64,000 nt of DNA from Hyphomicrobium_A sp963722495 (GTDB lineage Bacteria > Pseudomonadota > Alphaproteobacteria > Rhizobiales > Hyphomicrobiaceae): the NCBI GenBank assembly GCA_963722495.1, contig CAVRND010000011.1:310001-374000 (forward strand). Direction: 5' to 3'. Made by a program: the position numbers and the translations under genes. The notes beneath the pieces were generated by a model, which ran no database searches, was not told the origin of the DNA, and worked only from the letters and a program-made list of their open reading frames with translations. This document shows positions 8,907 through 17,132 of this stretch, one piece after another (within the stretch, counting starts at the first letter, position 1; every line of letters starts with the position of its first letter).

Positions 8907-9429
8907 ATGACTTTGGCCGCTCCCCATCCACCCGTGCATTCGGCGTATCGATTCGGCGCCATGGCGCTGCTGCTCGCGGCCGGGGCGATCCTCATTGCGC
9001 TGGGTTTCGAGCACCTTGGCGGCTATGCGCCGTGCGAGCTTTGCCTGCAGCAGCGCTACGCGTACTACGCCGGCGTGCCGCTGCTGTTCCTGCGCTCTCG
9101 TCGCCTTGAGCGCCGCTCAGCCGCGCGCGGCCGCGATTCTCTTCCTGGTCGTCGCGCTGGCGTTTCTCGCCAACGCCGCGCTCGGAGTCTATCACGCTGG
9201 CGTCGAATGGCATTTCTGGGCTGGCCCCGCCGCATGTTCGGGATCGCAGGCGCTGACCACCAACGCCGGCAATATGCTCGAAGCGATGCAGCAGACGAAC
9301 GTCGTGCGTTGCGACGAGCCGGCATGGCGTCTCGCCGGCATCTCGTTCGCGGGCTGGAATGTTGTGGCTTCGCTGCTCATCGTGTTGCTGAGCATCCGCG
9401 CAACTTCTGAAGCGCTGCAATCGCGCTGA
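8907..9429 (+). CDS. dsbB: Disulfide bond formation protein DsbB, frameshifted near 9093
   Basis: DsbB reoxidises periplasmic DsbA and passes electrons to quinone. The N-terminal frame carries a first transmembrane helix (FGAMALLLAAGAILIALGF) and the quinone-proximal APCELCLQQRYAYYAGVP with its CXXC. After LLFL the frame breaks, and the +1 frame continues ALVALSAAQPRAAAILFLVV, then HAGVEWHFWAGPAACSG, the second cysteine VVRCDEP, and a last helix GWNVVASLLIVLL. One extra base near 9093 explains it. The ATG at 9907-type alternatives are absent; 8907 is chosen because it gives the shortest complete first helix. It follows the YqaA gene by 23 bp. Confidence 0.92.
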
Positions 9430-9458
9430 CGTTTTTCGCCGCGCGCCGCTCCCAAAAG

Positions 9459-9467
9459 TTATCCACA
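9459..9467 (+). promoter_or_regulatory. Perfect DnaA box TTATCCACA
   Basis: TTATCCACA is the exact consensus nonamer for DnaA. It lies 30 bp after dsbB at the edge of the unusual non-coding stretch. No second box was seen nearby and no origin-type gene (dnaA, hemE, parAB) is present, so it may be chance or a single regulatory/titration site. Confidence 0.4.
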
Positions 9468-9689
9468 GAACAATCGCATGCCAGTGCGGGCGGCTTCCGT
9501 TCAGCAACTGTCAAGCTAAATACCGTGGGTCCGACACGGCGCCGCCATTCCGTGGTCAAAAAGTAACGGTCTAGTCCTCTCGTTCGCGGAACACGCAGTG
9601 AAGAGTTCGCGTTGAAGACACCGAAGAGCGCTTCGTCATTTCAGAGCCCAGCAGTTCTCTCGCGTACATCGAGAACGAAGTTTCGAAGC

Positions 9690-10190
9690 CCCGTCGGCCA
9701 GTAGCGTTGTGTCAGTTGAGTTCGTCGTCCGCGTCTCAGTCTCACCAGCGTCCGCGTCATGTAACTCCGGGAACCCCGCATCCCGCTTGGTTGCGTTAGT
9801 AGCGTCCTCGTTCAGTCCGTCGCGTCCGCGTCAGTCCCCCATTCAGTAGTGCGTCTGTAAGCGTTGCGTCCGTTGCGTCGTGTGGCGTCCGGTAGCGTTC
9901 CGTTGCGTCTCCAGTTGCGTGCCGTCAGTTGCGTTCCGTGCGTGTCAGCCAAACTTCCCCCTATAGGCGCGCTCCACATCGAGCGCGCGTTGCAAATCGA
10001 GGCGAACCGTCCGGAGGCAAGGTCCTCGCGTACTTCCGGGCGGTTGCATCTCACCAAGTGAGTTCAGTTGGGTAGCGTTTGTTGCGTTCGTTGAGTTGGT
10101 TGCGTGTCGAGTGAGTAGCGTCAGTTGCGTGCCGCGTAGAGTTCAGTTGTTGGTCAGTCAGTGAGGTGTCCCGTGGAGTTTCAGTCGCAA
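9690..10190 (+). repeat. Degenerate GTTGCGT / TAGCGT / CAGTTG repeat field
   Basis: The heptamer GTTGCGT occurs nine times between 9790 and 10130 (starts 9790, 9863, 9872, 9902, 9914, 9928, 10081, 10099, 10124). About five TAGCGT and six CAGTTG copies are interleaved. The strand is biased: in 10081-10140, 43 of 60 bases are G or T. Spacing is irregular, so it is not a simple tandem repeat. The complementary strand is C/A-rich and G-poor. No repeat of this kind is seen elsewhere in the window. Confidence 0.75.
9967..9988 (+). other. Hairpin inside the repeat field
   Basis: A perfect 8-bp stem GCGCGCTC/GAGCGCGC closes a CACATC loop. It sits in a segment (9948-10058) whose composition differs from the surrounding G/T repeats, as if a structured element were embedded in unstructured flanks. 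Confidence 0.5.
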
Positions 10191-10386
10191 TCGTGGCGTT
10201 CGCTTTCAGATGTTGTCGGTGAAGTCCTCGTCGCTATCGGCAGTCCGTCTCCAGCGACGGTCATTCCCATAGCGGCGGCGTCGAGAAGTAAGTGAAGCCG
10301 CTTATTCGTTTCGGGAGGGGTTGAAGAGGGACCTTCCAACGAGCTGGCAAGCATGCGGAGCGTCGGAGTCCGCAGGCCTCCAACCA

Positions 10387-10420
10387 GGCACCACGTGACA
10401 TGGTCTCGCGTTGTGGTGCC
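10387..10420 (+). promoter_or_regulatory. Inverted repeat in the leader of the 71-codon ORF
   Basis: GGCACCAC (10387-10394) and GTGGTGCC (10413-10420) form a perfect 8-bp stem with an 18-nt loop. A second hairpin, GCTCCG/CGGAGC at 10453-10467, follows and ends about 24 nt before the RBS GAGGAGG. Together they could form a structured 5' leader controlling the downstream ORF. Confidence 0.4.
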
Positions 10421-10499
10421 ATCGCGCTCTGTGTGCTTGCCGCCCAACAAAAGCTCCGCGCCGGAGCACTTAAACGGCGCACCAACGAGGAGGTGTCAG

Positions 10500-10715
10500 A
10501 TGAGTTTCAACCACGTCAATCCGCTGCAATGGCATCAGGCCGTCGGCATCGCCCGCCAGTCGTGCGCCCGCTTCTTCCGCGATGGCGGAGCGCCGGCCGA
10601 CGCGCTGCTCGCCTTCGGGCTGAGCGCCGACGACCGAGCTGAGCAGGATTGGAGCCGCGTCGTCGAAGCGATCGCAGAATCGCTGTGCGCCGCGCCGATG
10701 AGGCGTGCCGCCTAG
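10500..10715 (+). CDS. Small hypothetical protein (71 aa)
   Basis: This is not a recognised family. The ATG at 10500 is preceded by an excellent Shine-Dalgarno (GAGGAGG) and the gene is followed by a near-perfect intrinsic terminator, so it is very likely expressed. The product is soluble and mildly acidic, with an N-terminal NPLQWHQAVGIARQSCARFF, a central GGAPADALLAFGLSADD and a C-terminal helix DWSRVVEAIAESLC. It has two cysteines and no signal peptide. It appears to be the only product of a transcription unit whose leader may include the long G/T-rich repeat region upstream. Confidence 0.7.
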   Translation: MSFNHVNPLQWHQAVGIARQSCARFFRDGGAPADALLAFGLSADDRAEQDWSRVVEAIAESLCAAPMRRAA

Positions 10716-10742
10716 GAATTTCCGTCGTCCTTCCAAACGACG

Positions 10743-10776
10743 AAGGCCCCGGCAACCGCATTGCCGGGGCCTTTCT
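10743..10776 (+). terminator. Bidirectional intrinsic terminator
   Basis: A 13-bp perfect stem (10743-10755 with 10761-10773, including flanking AA/TT) with a CCGCA loop is followed by TTTCT. It separates the 71-codon ORF (plus) from the HNH gene (minus), and its A-rich left flank lets it work for both strands. Confidence 0.9.
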
Positions 10777-10803
10777 ATTGTCGGTGCAGCACGCGCCGTC
10801 CGC

Positions 10804-11365
10804 TTACGGCTCCAGCTCGGTATCCCAGTACAGATAGTCGAGCCAGCTCTGGTGCAGGTAGTTGGGCGGGAATAGACGCCCGTTGCGATGCAGCTCGAAT
10901 ACGGTCGGGCGGTAGGGATGACTGCCTGGGTAGCATCCCCGCCTCCTCAGGCATGGCGCCGCCCTTTTCCAGATTGCATGGCGCGCACGCGGCGACGACG
11001 TTGTCCCACCGGGTCTGGCCGCCGCGCGAACGCGGGATGAGATGGTCGAACGTCAGGTCATCCTTGTCGCCGCAATATTGGCAGGTGAACCGGTCGCGCA
11101 AGAACACGTTGAAGCGCGTGAACGCGGGATAGAGCGCCGGCTTCACATAAGTCTTGAGAGAAACGACGCTCGGCAGCTTCATCTCGAAGGAGGGGCTGCG
11201 GACGAAGCGGTCGTACTCGGAGACGATGTTGACGCGATCCAGAAATACAGCCTTCACCAACTCCTGCCAGCTCCAGAGCGACAACGGGTAGTAGCTCAGG
11301 GGCCTGAAGTCAGCGTTGAGGACGAGTGCCGGAAATGAATCCGGTATGGCCGCATGTGCATCCAC
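10804..11365 (-). CDS. HNH endonuclease family protein, frameshifted near 10920
   Basis: This is a compact HNH protein of about 186 aa. The N-terminal half (PALVLNADFRPLSYYPLSLW) is typical of a conserved bacterial HNH group. The nuclease domain shows FTCQYCGDKDDLTFDHLIP, RSRGGQTRWDNVVAACAPCN with the two CXXC zinc knuckles and the DH catalytic His. After LPRQ the frame breaks. The +1 frame continues YRPTVFELHRNGRLFPPNY and ends LDYLYWDTELEP at the stop 10804-10806, the usual C-terminus. One extra base near 10920 accounts for it. The biological target is unknown. Confidence 0.9.
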
Positions 11366-11510
11366 GGGATGGGCGTCCTATCGTTCTCTCTGTAGCGAGT
11401 CGCGTTCTCCTCGAAGTTCGGCCGGGATACTAGCGGCGCATATCAACTCTGTGAAGCTCTCGAAAACGCTCGTGCACGGGTTGTGGCCGTAACCGCTAAG
11501 GCCGCGCAAA

Positions 11511-12179
11511 TTAGAGGTTTTTCGGCACCAGGAGGGCGCGGTCGGCAACCTTGTAGTACGCCCACAGAAGGTGGGCGGCGACGCCGCGCCAGGGTCGCCA
11601 GCGTTCGGCGATGTCGAAAAGCTCATCTCGCGAGGGTCGCTCCTCGAGCCCGAGCGCCGCCCGCGCCGCGATTTGCAGCGCCAAGTCTCCAGCGGCGAAG
11701 GCGTCGGCGCGGCCGAGGCAGAACAGCAGGTAGATGTCGGCGCTCCACGGGCCGATGCCCGGCAGCGCGGTCAGAGCCTCGTGCACTTCCGTCTCGTGTG
11801 CGAGCGCTAGGTTGTCGAGATCGAGCCCGCCGACCATCGCGGCGCTGACGGCGCGCAGTGTCTTGACCTTGCCCGTCGACAGACCGATGGCGCGCAGCTG
11901 ATCGTCGCCGAGTTTGAGGAACGCCTTGGGTGTCATCGGTTGCACGGCGAGCAGCATGCGTCCCCAGATCGCCTGCGCACTGGCGAGCGACAGCTGCTGG
12001 CCGACGACGATGCGCGCAAGACCCTCGAAGCCGGGCGTGTGCTGGCGCAGCGGCGGATCACCGGCGTGGTCGTGCACCAAGCGCATGTGCGGACACTTGC
12101 GACGCAGCGCGCGGATGCCTTTGCGCATCTCATCGGCACTGAGAATTGTCGGCGCCTTCGTCGTGCGCTTTGTGTGCAT
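11511..12179 (-). CDS. DNA-3-methyladenine glycosylase II (AlkA-like)
   Basis: This base-excision repair glycosylase of 222 aa removes alkylated purines. It has the HhH-GPD fold: ARIVVGQQLSLASAQAIWGR, the helix-hairpin-helix LPGIGPWSADIYLLF, and the catalytic Asp in FAAGDLALQIAA. The C-terminal RWRPWRGVAAHLLWAYYKV is also conserved. It lacks the extra N-terminal beta domain of E. coli AlkA, as is common in rhizobial homologues. Its start codon overlaps, on the opposite strand, a possible upstream start of the next plus-strand gene. Confidence 0.93.
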   Translation of the reverse strand: MHTKRTTKAPTILSADEMRKGIRALRRKCPHMRLVHDHAGDPPLRQHTPGFEGLARIVVGQQLSLASAQAIWGRMLLAVQPMTPKAFLKLGDDQLRAIGLSTGKVKTLRAVSAAMVGGLDLDNLALAHETEVHEALTALPGIGPWSADIYLLFCLGRADAFAAGDLALQIAARAALGLEERPSRDELFDIAERWRPWRGVAAHLLWAYYKVADRALLVPKNL

Positions 12180-12279
12180 GGCTTACGCGAAACTCTTCTC
12201 TACAGACTGTGCGAAATGTAAGGTCTTCAGCACGCGTCCGCAAAGCGGCAGGCTTTGGGCGTGCTTCGGAGTGCTGGCG

Positions 12280-12816
12280 ATGTGGCATTGGTCACGGACG
12301 GCAACTTCACTTTTCGCAGCTTTAATTTTGATAGCGTTTGCGGGCGTATTTGCCGCCACGGCTGCGGATTGGCGCCGCGACTGGGCCACCTTGCGCAACG
12401 AGCGCCACGGCTTCCTGATCGCTTACCCTAGTGAAGTGTTTCAGCAAGTGCGGGAGCCCCGCACCGACGAGGGGCGTATCCTGTCCTCGCGAGACGGCAA
12501 GGCGCAACTGTTGGTGGGTGCCTTCGTCAACGACGACGCGACGACGTTGCAGGCCTATCGCGACTACCTCATGCAGGAAAGCTACGCCGGAGCCGACATC
12601 GACTACGCGCCGGTCCGCGGCAAGTGGTTCATCATATCCGGCACCATGGGCGACCAGGAGTTTTACGAGCGCGTCAGCTTCACCTGCGGTGGTCAGCTGA
12701 TAAATAGTTGGGCGATGATCTACCCCAAGGCCGAGCGGCGCTTCTACAATCGGGTTGTCGAGGCGGTCGCACAGACCTACTCGCCCGGCGCCGGCCGCAC
12801 CGGCCAATGCGACTGA
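12280..12816 (+). CDS. Secreted hypothetical protein (178 aa)
   Basis: No family was recognised. The start at 12280 is preferred because it follows a CGGAG ribosome site and yields a clean signal peptide, MWHWSRTATSLFAALILIAF followed by AGVFAATA and cleavage before ADWRRDW. The mature protein of about 150 aa contains RHGFLIAYPSEVFQQV, GRILSSRDGKAQLLVGAF and EFYERVSFTCGGQLINSWAM, resembling small periplasmic proteins that flank gluQ in this order. An upstream ATG at 12178 is possible but adds a poor N-terminus. It ends 19 bp before gluQ. Confidence 0.8.
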   Translation: MWHWSRTATSLFAALILIAFAGVFAATAADWRRDWATLRNERHGFLIAYPSEVFQQVREPRTDEGRILSSRDGKAQLLVGAFVNDDATTLQAYRDYLMQESYAGADIDYAPVRGKWFIISGTMGDQEFYERVSFTCGGQLINSWAMIYPKAERRFYNRVVEAVAQTYSPGAGRTGQCD

Positions 12817-12835
12817 GGCTCTGCCCAGCGGTTTC

Positions 12836-13706
12836 ATGACGTCAGTTCCGGTCCTTCGTTTCGCGCCGAGCCCCAACGGCCCGCTGCATCTTGGCCATGC
12901 GCTGTCGGCGCTGACCGGCTTCGATGCGGCGCGGCGCCTTGGCGGGCGCTTCCTGGTGCGCATCGAGGACATCGACGTAGCCCGCTGCCGCGAGGAGTAC
13001 GTGGCCGGCATCTTCGAGGATCTGGCGTGGCTCGGTGTTGCTTGGGAGGAGCCAGTGCGGCGGCAGTCGCAGCACTTCGTCACCTATGCGCAGGCGGCGC
13101 AGCGGCTCGAGCGCCTGGGGCTGCTGTATCCGTGCTTTGCCTCACGCAGCGAGATCGAGGCGGCAGCTTCGCCCGGTTCCGTAGATCCCGATGGCGCGCC
13201 GCTCTATCCAGGCCTGCACAAGGCAATGCCGCAAGCTGAGATAGAGGCGCGCATCGAGAACGGCGAGCGCTATGCGTTGCGGATCGATATGGACCGCGCA
13301 TTGGCCGCGGCCGCCAAGCGTCTACGCGGAGCGCCGCTGACATTCACCGAGCTGGACGATGCTCGGCCGCGCGCAGATCTTGGACGCCGGCCCGGAGCAG
13401 TGGGGCGACGCCGTGATCCTGCGCAAGGACGTACCGGCGAGCTACCACCTCGCCGTCGTCGTCGACGATGCGCGCCAGGGGATCACGCACGTGACGCGCG
13501 GCCGTGACCTGTTCCAGGCTACGGGACTGCATCGCCTGCTGCAGGTGCTGCTCGGCCTGCCCGAGCCCCTCTACCATCACCACCGCCTGCTGACCGACGT
13601 CGAAGGACGCAAGCTGGCCAAGAGCGCCGGCGACACCGGGCTGGGCGCGCTTCGCGCCGGTGGTGCCTTGCCCGCCGACATCCGCCGCATGATCGGTCTC
13701 CTCTAA
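12836..13706 (+). CDS. gluQ: Glutamyl-Q tRNA(Asp) synthetase, frameshifted near 13355
   Basis: GluQ activates glutamate and attaches it to the queuosine of tRNA(Asp); it is a truncated GluRS without an anticodon-binding domain. The N-terminal frame begins MTSVPVLRFAPSPNGPLHLG with the HIGH-type HLGH signature and continues to LTFTELDD. The +1 frame resumes with GRAQILDAGPEQWGDAVILR, VTRGRDLFQATGLHRLL and the KMSKS-equivalent RKLAKSAGDTG, ending at 13706. The reconstructed length of about 289 aa is normal. A single extra base near 13355 is the simplest explanation. Confidence 0.93.
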
Positions 13707-13763
13707 TTCGCAATTAGCGGAAGCGCACAACTGTCTGAAACAGAAATGGAGAGTCTGTGTTTG

Positions 13764-13780
13764 GTTAGCGGTTCGCTAAC
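13764..13780. promoter_or_regulatory. Inverted repeat GTTAGCG-3-CGCTAAC
   Basis: A perfect 7-bp inverted repeat with a 3-nt spacer lies 60 bp upstream of the ATG at 13840. Its symmetry and position suit an operator for a dimeric regulator. The site is seen; the regulator is unknown. Confidence 0.45.
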
Positions 13781-13839
13781 GATTGTCTGAAAAGATTACG
13801 CTTGAGGTGCAGCAACATCCGTCTCGCAAAGAGCACACC

Positions 13840-14379
13840 ATGACAGCGTACGCTCAGAACCTATTGGCAATTCACGCGAATAAGCTCAGCTTGGCCTTCC
13901 CGCCAGTTGTTGCGGCCGTATCGCGTGCAGCCCATGAGCTTCTCCTGGCGGCAGGAGCTCATGCAACCTCAACCAAGAACAACATGGCGCTGCGCCTCCA
14001 TATGCTGCGACGCTTCTTCACCTACGGAAATCTCGCTCTGGCCGGCAGCCTTTGGACCAGCCTGGCCCTCGGCGACGTGCCTGCCCGCGCCCCCCGCGAT
14101 GCCGCGCGCGCGATCGAGCCGGCACGCCTGACGCTCGAAGATCATTGGCACCGCGCCGCCGGCGTCCTCGCCGCGGCCATCGCCGGCGTTCAGCGCGTGA
14201 AGACCCTGCAGGCCGCCGCATCTCGGCAGATCGATTCGGCCGACTACGCGCTGACGCAGCTCATCCATGACTTGCGGGCCGCTATGCCGCTGCCGGCCGA
14301 TGTCTCGGCGCTGCGCGCTGTCCTCGCCGAGGCCGAGCGTACGGCCCCCGACCGTCGCCGCAGCGCTCTGGCGGCCTAG
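13840..14379 (+). CDS. Hypothetical helical protein (179 aa), phasin-like character
   Basis: No confident family. The ATG at 13840 (MTAYAQNLLAI) is chosen over an upstream TTG at 13783 because the residues between look non-coding. The product is Ala-rich and predicted mostly helical, with amphipathic stretches (VVAAVSRAAHELLLAAGA, AAGVLAAAIAGVQRVKTLQA), no signal peptide and few aromatic residues, reminiscent of phasins but without a diagnostic motif. It is preceded by an operator-like inverted repeat and converges on the lipoprotein gene at 14388. A surface or granule-associated role would be a guess. Confidence 0.65.
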   Translation: MTAYAQNLLAIHANKLSLAFPPVVAAVSRAAHELLLAAGAHATSTKNNMALRLHMLRRFFTYGNLALAGSLWTSLALGDVPARAPRDAARAIEPARLTLEDHWHRAAGVLAAAIAGVQRVKTLQAAASRQIDSADYALTQLIHDLRAAMPLPADVSALRAVLAEAERTAPDRRRSALAA

Positions 14380-14387
14380 GCCGGCTC

Positions 14388-15617
14388 TTAGGGGGTTGGC
14401 AGCGACCCGGTCTGATCGGCGGCCGACATCTTCGTCGCCTGGAAGCTGCTCGGCGCACCGTCGATGACCGACGAGCCGAACTTTTGTACCTCCAACACCG
14501 CCAGCCCGCGCTCGCTCATGCCGTCCGGCGTGAAGCGGATGATGCCATCAACGCCGGAAAACCCGTCCGCGCGCGTCAGGTTCGCCTGCGTGTAGCGCGC
14601 GCCCGGAGTTTTGGTGGAGAGCCCGATGGCGATGCCGATCGCGTCGTAGGAGACCGACGCGATGCGCGGTGGAGCGGTGCCGAAGGTGCGGGCGAAGCGT
14701 TCGGAGAAGGAGCGCCAGGCGACCGGGTCGGAGGCCGGGTACCAGCCGCCGACGAACGCTGTCTCGCGTCCGATGGTGGGGAAGTCCCAGGCGCTGGTGC
14801 CGAGCAGCTTCACCTTCGCGACGTCGAGCCCGGAATAAGCAATGACAGGTCCGATTTGCACCAGCAACTCTTGCCCGCCCGGCAGGAATAGCGCATCGAC
14901 TGGCGCGCCGTTTTCTTCGCCGCCCTTGATGGCCTCGACGACGCGCTTGGCCGGCGTCAACATGCCGTTGGCGGCGAGCGGGTAGCGCTCGACGACGGCA
15001 ACCGTGCCGCCGTTGCCCTGCACCGAGCGGCGGAACGCGGCCTCGACGACGGCGCCGTACGCGTCGTCGGGAATGAGAGCGGCAAAGCGGCGCTTCCCCC
15101 GCGCGGCAGCGTAGGAAACGATGCGGTCGGCCTCCTGCTCGGCGAGGAAGCTGACGAGATAGACGCCTTGGCCGGCAACCTGCGTGTTGTTGGAGAACGC
15201 GAGCACCGGCACGTTCGCCTGGCGCGCCACCGGCGCCACACCCTGCACCGACTGCGACAGCAGCGGGCCGATGACGATCTCGGCGCCTTCCTTGATGGCT
15301 TCGTCGGCGGCAGCGCGGGCGCGGGCGGTGGTGCCGCCGTCGTCCTTGGTGATCAGCTCGACGTTCGGATCGTTGAGCTCGAACAGCGCCATCTCGGCGC
15401 CCTGCTTCATGCTCTTGGCAATCGCGGCGGTCTCGCCCATGCCCCCCATGGGGAGCAAGAGCGCGATCTTCACGGGCGCGCGCGTTTGAGATTGTCCCTG
15501 GCCCGGCGGCGGAGCCAGCGCAGCGGTGGGAGGCTCGGCGGGACCGTTCGTCGAGCAGCCGGCGAGGAAGAGTCCGAGCATCGCTAGCGTGCCGGCGCGT
15601 TTGCGCCCGCTAACCAT
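14388..15617 (-). CDS. Penicillin-binding protein activator (LpoA-like) lipoprotein
   Basis: This is a periplasmic-binding-protein-fold lipoprotein (Peripla_BP_6 type) of about 409 aa. The signal peptide with lipobox LFLAGC is followed by a Pro/Ala-rich linker and the domain starting VKIALLLPMGGMGETAAIAK. EGAEIVIGPLLSQSVQGVAP and VPVLAFSNNTQVAG are typical of the fold. It is divergent from rsmI-yraN, matching the yraL-yraM(lpoA)-yraN neighbourhood of E. coli, where LpoA activates PBP1A. ATG at 15617 is chosen because it places a short basic region before the hydrophobic core; an ATG at 15659 is possible. Confidence 0.88.
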   Translation of the reverse strand: MVSGRKRAGTLAMLGLFLAGCSTNGPAEPPTAALAPPPGQGQSQTRAPVKIALLLPMGGMGETAAIAKSMKQGAEMALFELNDPNVELITKDDGGTTARARAAADEAIKEGAEIVIGPLLSQSVQGVAPVARQANVPVLAFSNNTQVAGQGVYLVSFLAEQEADRIVSYAAARGKRRFAALIPDDAYGAVVEAAFRRSVQGNGGTVAVVERYPLAANGMLTPAKRVVEAIKGGEENGAPVDALFLPGGQELLVQIGPVIAYSGLDVAKVKLLGTSAWDFPTIGRETAFVGGWYPASDPVAWRSFSERFARTFGTAPPRIASVSYDAIGIAIGLSTKTPGARYTQANLTRADGFSGVDGIIRFTPDGMSERGLAVLEVQKFGSSVIDGAPSSFQATKMSAADQTGSLPTP

Positions 15618-15820
15618 CGCCCGTTGCCAGCTCGTCCGCGTCAAACCGGGGTCCCCCAAAGACCTTGCGGACCATCTCTCCTCTCGGTGAGATAGTCCCG
15701 GCCACCGGAACAGTGTAACAACTCAGTATGACTGGTTAGCCGTTGGATTACCGGTCGAAAAGTGTCTCTCTGCCACTATCGTGAACAATCGACGCCGCAG
15801 TTGCGAAAGAGAAGGCCGCC

Positions 15821-16729
15821 ATGCGCGGAGCCGGCCCCGATCCGAGTCGCATTCTCGCCCGCACCGCCGAGGAAATGCAGCGGCATCTGGACGCCGAGCT
15901 GGCCCCTGGCCTCTACGTCGTTTCAACCCCAATCGGCAATCTGGGCGACATCAGCCTGCGTGCCATCGCTGTGCTGGCACGGGCGGATGCGGTTCTGTGC
16001 GAGGACACGCGCCATAGCCGCACGCTGCTGTCCCACTTCGGCATCGGGACACCGGCAAGGCCCTATCATGAGCATAACGCCGCCAAGGAGCGCCCGCGCG
16101 TGTTGGCGGATCTGACGGCGGGGCAACGCATCGCGCTGATCTCGGATGCGGGCACGCCGCTCGTCTCCGATCCAGGCTGGAAACTGGTGCGCGACGCGAT
16201 CGATGCTGGGCATCGCGTCGAGGCGCTGCCGGGTGCGTCCGCCACGCTCACGGCGCTGGCCGTCGGCGGCCTGCCGACCGATGCGTTCCTGTTTGCCGGC
16301 TTCCTGCCGCCCAAGAGCGTCGGCAGGCGCGCGCGCATCGCCGAGCTGTCGGCCGTGCCGGCGACGCTGGTGTTCTTCGAGGCGCCCTCGCGCGTCGCCG
16401 AGGCGATCGCCGATCTGGCGGCCGTTCTCGGTCCGCGCCCCGCAGCGCTGGCGCGCGAGCTGACCAAGCTGCACGAAGAGGTGCGTCGTGCGCCGCTCGA
16501 TCAGCTTGCCGCCGAGCTCGATGGGGTGGCGATCAAAGGCGAGGCGGTGATCCTCGTCGGCCCGCCGCAGGAGGCCGCGGTCACCGATGACGCCATCTCC
16601 GCCCGTCTGGTTCCGGCGCTGGAGGAGATGAGCCTGCGGGATGCGGCCAAGGCGGTGGCCGACGCGCTCGGCGTGCCCAAGAGCCGGGTCTACGACCTTG
16701 GACTGCGCACACGGAAAGAAGCGCCATGA
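15821..16729 (+). CDS. rsmI: 16S rRNA (cytidine1402-2'-O)-methyltransferase RsmI
   Basis: RsmI methylates the ribose of C1402 in 16S rRNA, fine-tuning decoding. It is a tetrapyrrole-methylase-fold enzyme of 302 aa. Signatures are GLYVVSTPIGNLGDISLRAI at the SAM site, VLCEDTRHSRTLLSHFGI, LISDAGTPLVSDPGWKLV and EALPGASATLTALAVGGLPT. An N-terminal extension of about 28 residues precedes the first motif. The stop overlaps the yraN start (ATGA), indicating translational coupling. Confidence 0.97.
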   Translation: MRGAGPDPSRILARTAEEMQRHLDAELAPGLYVVSTPIGNLGDISLRAIAVLARADAVLCEDTRHSRTLLSHFGIGTPARPYHEHNAAKERPRVLADLTAGQRIALISDAGTPLVSDPGWKLVRDAIDAGHRVEALPGASATLTALAVGGLPTDAFLFAGFLPPKSVGRRARIAELSAVPATLVFFEAPSRVAEAIADLAAVLGPRPAALARELTKLHEEVRRAPLDQLAAELDGVAIKGEAVILVGPPQEAAVTDDAISARLVPALEEMSLRDAAKAVADALGVPKSRVYDLGLRTRKEAP

Positions 16730-17109
16730 CGGCGGAGCCGTACCGTAGACGTGCCGGCGCGGACGAGCGCCGCGCGCGCCTGCGCCGCGGCCGCTTCGCC
16801 GAGATGCTGGCGGCGGCGGCGCTCATGGCCAAGGGCTACCGGATCATCGGGCGCAATGTGAAGACGCGCGCCGGCGAGATCGACATCATCGCCGTGCGCG
16901 GCGAGCGCCTTGCGTTCGTCGAGGTCAAGCGCCGGCTGACCCAGGGCGACGTCGAAGCCGCGGTCGGTGCCCGCCAGGCCGCCCGCATCCGCGCCGCCGC
17001 CGACTCTTGGCTCGCTAAGCGTCCGCGCTATCACCAGCACGTGCAGGGCTTCGACCTCGTCCTGCTGGTCCCGCGCCGCTGGCCCCACCACATCCCCAAC
17101 GGCCTCTAA
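16726..17109 (+). CDS. yraN: UPF0102 family protein YraN
   Basis: This is a 127-aa protein of the UPF0102 family, which has a restriction-endonuclease-like fold with no firmly established role. RGRFAEMLAAAALMAKGYRI, the nuclease-type GEIDIIAVRGERLAFVEVKR (D..ExK arrangement) and the downstream RQAARIRAAADSWLA are conserved. It overlaps rsmI by 4 bp and is followed by a palindromic repeat and then gshB, the usual order. DNA-processing activity is suggested by the fold only. Confidence 0.95.
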   Translation: MTAEPYRRRAGADERRARLRRGRFAEMLAAAALMAKGYRIIGRNVKTRAGEIDIIAVRGERLAFVEVKRRLTQGDVEAAVGARQAARIRAAADSWLAKRPRYHQHVQGFDLVLLVPRRWPHHIPNGL

Positions 17110-17132
17110 CGGGCCGGATTTCGCACGCTCTT

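Larger units (their letters stand above)
9430..10499 (+). other. 1.07-kb stretch without a convincing gene
   Basis: No ORF here looks like a protein in any frame; the small ORFs are low-complexity products of repeated heptamers. The stretch holds, in order, a perfect DnaA box, a G/T-rich repeat field, an embedded hairpin segment of ordinary composition (9948-10058), more G/T repeats, and a region with two hairpins (10387-10420, 10453-10467) just before the strong RBS of the 71-codon ORF at 10500. It could be a long leader RNA, a non-coding RNA, or a Rho-utilisation region for minus-strand transcripts. Confidence 0.6.

Noticed and set aside
7543..8931. 462-codon antisense ORF opposite hemW and the YqaA gene
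   Set aside because: It spans two well-supported genes and has a composition typical of a mirrored frame.
9864..10057. Small ORFs within the GTTGCGT field on both strands
   Set aside because: Their residues are dictated by the repeated heptamers and show no conserved domain, signal or RBS.
9430..10499. tmRNA, 6S RNA, RNase P RNA or SRP RNA in the long gap
   Set aside because: None of the conserved cores of these RNAs was seen by eye; a covariance-model search would be decisive.
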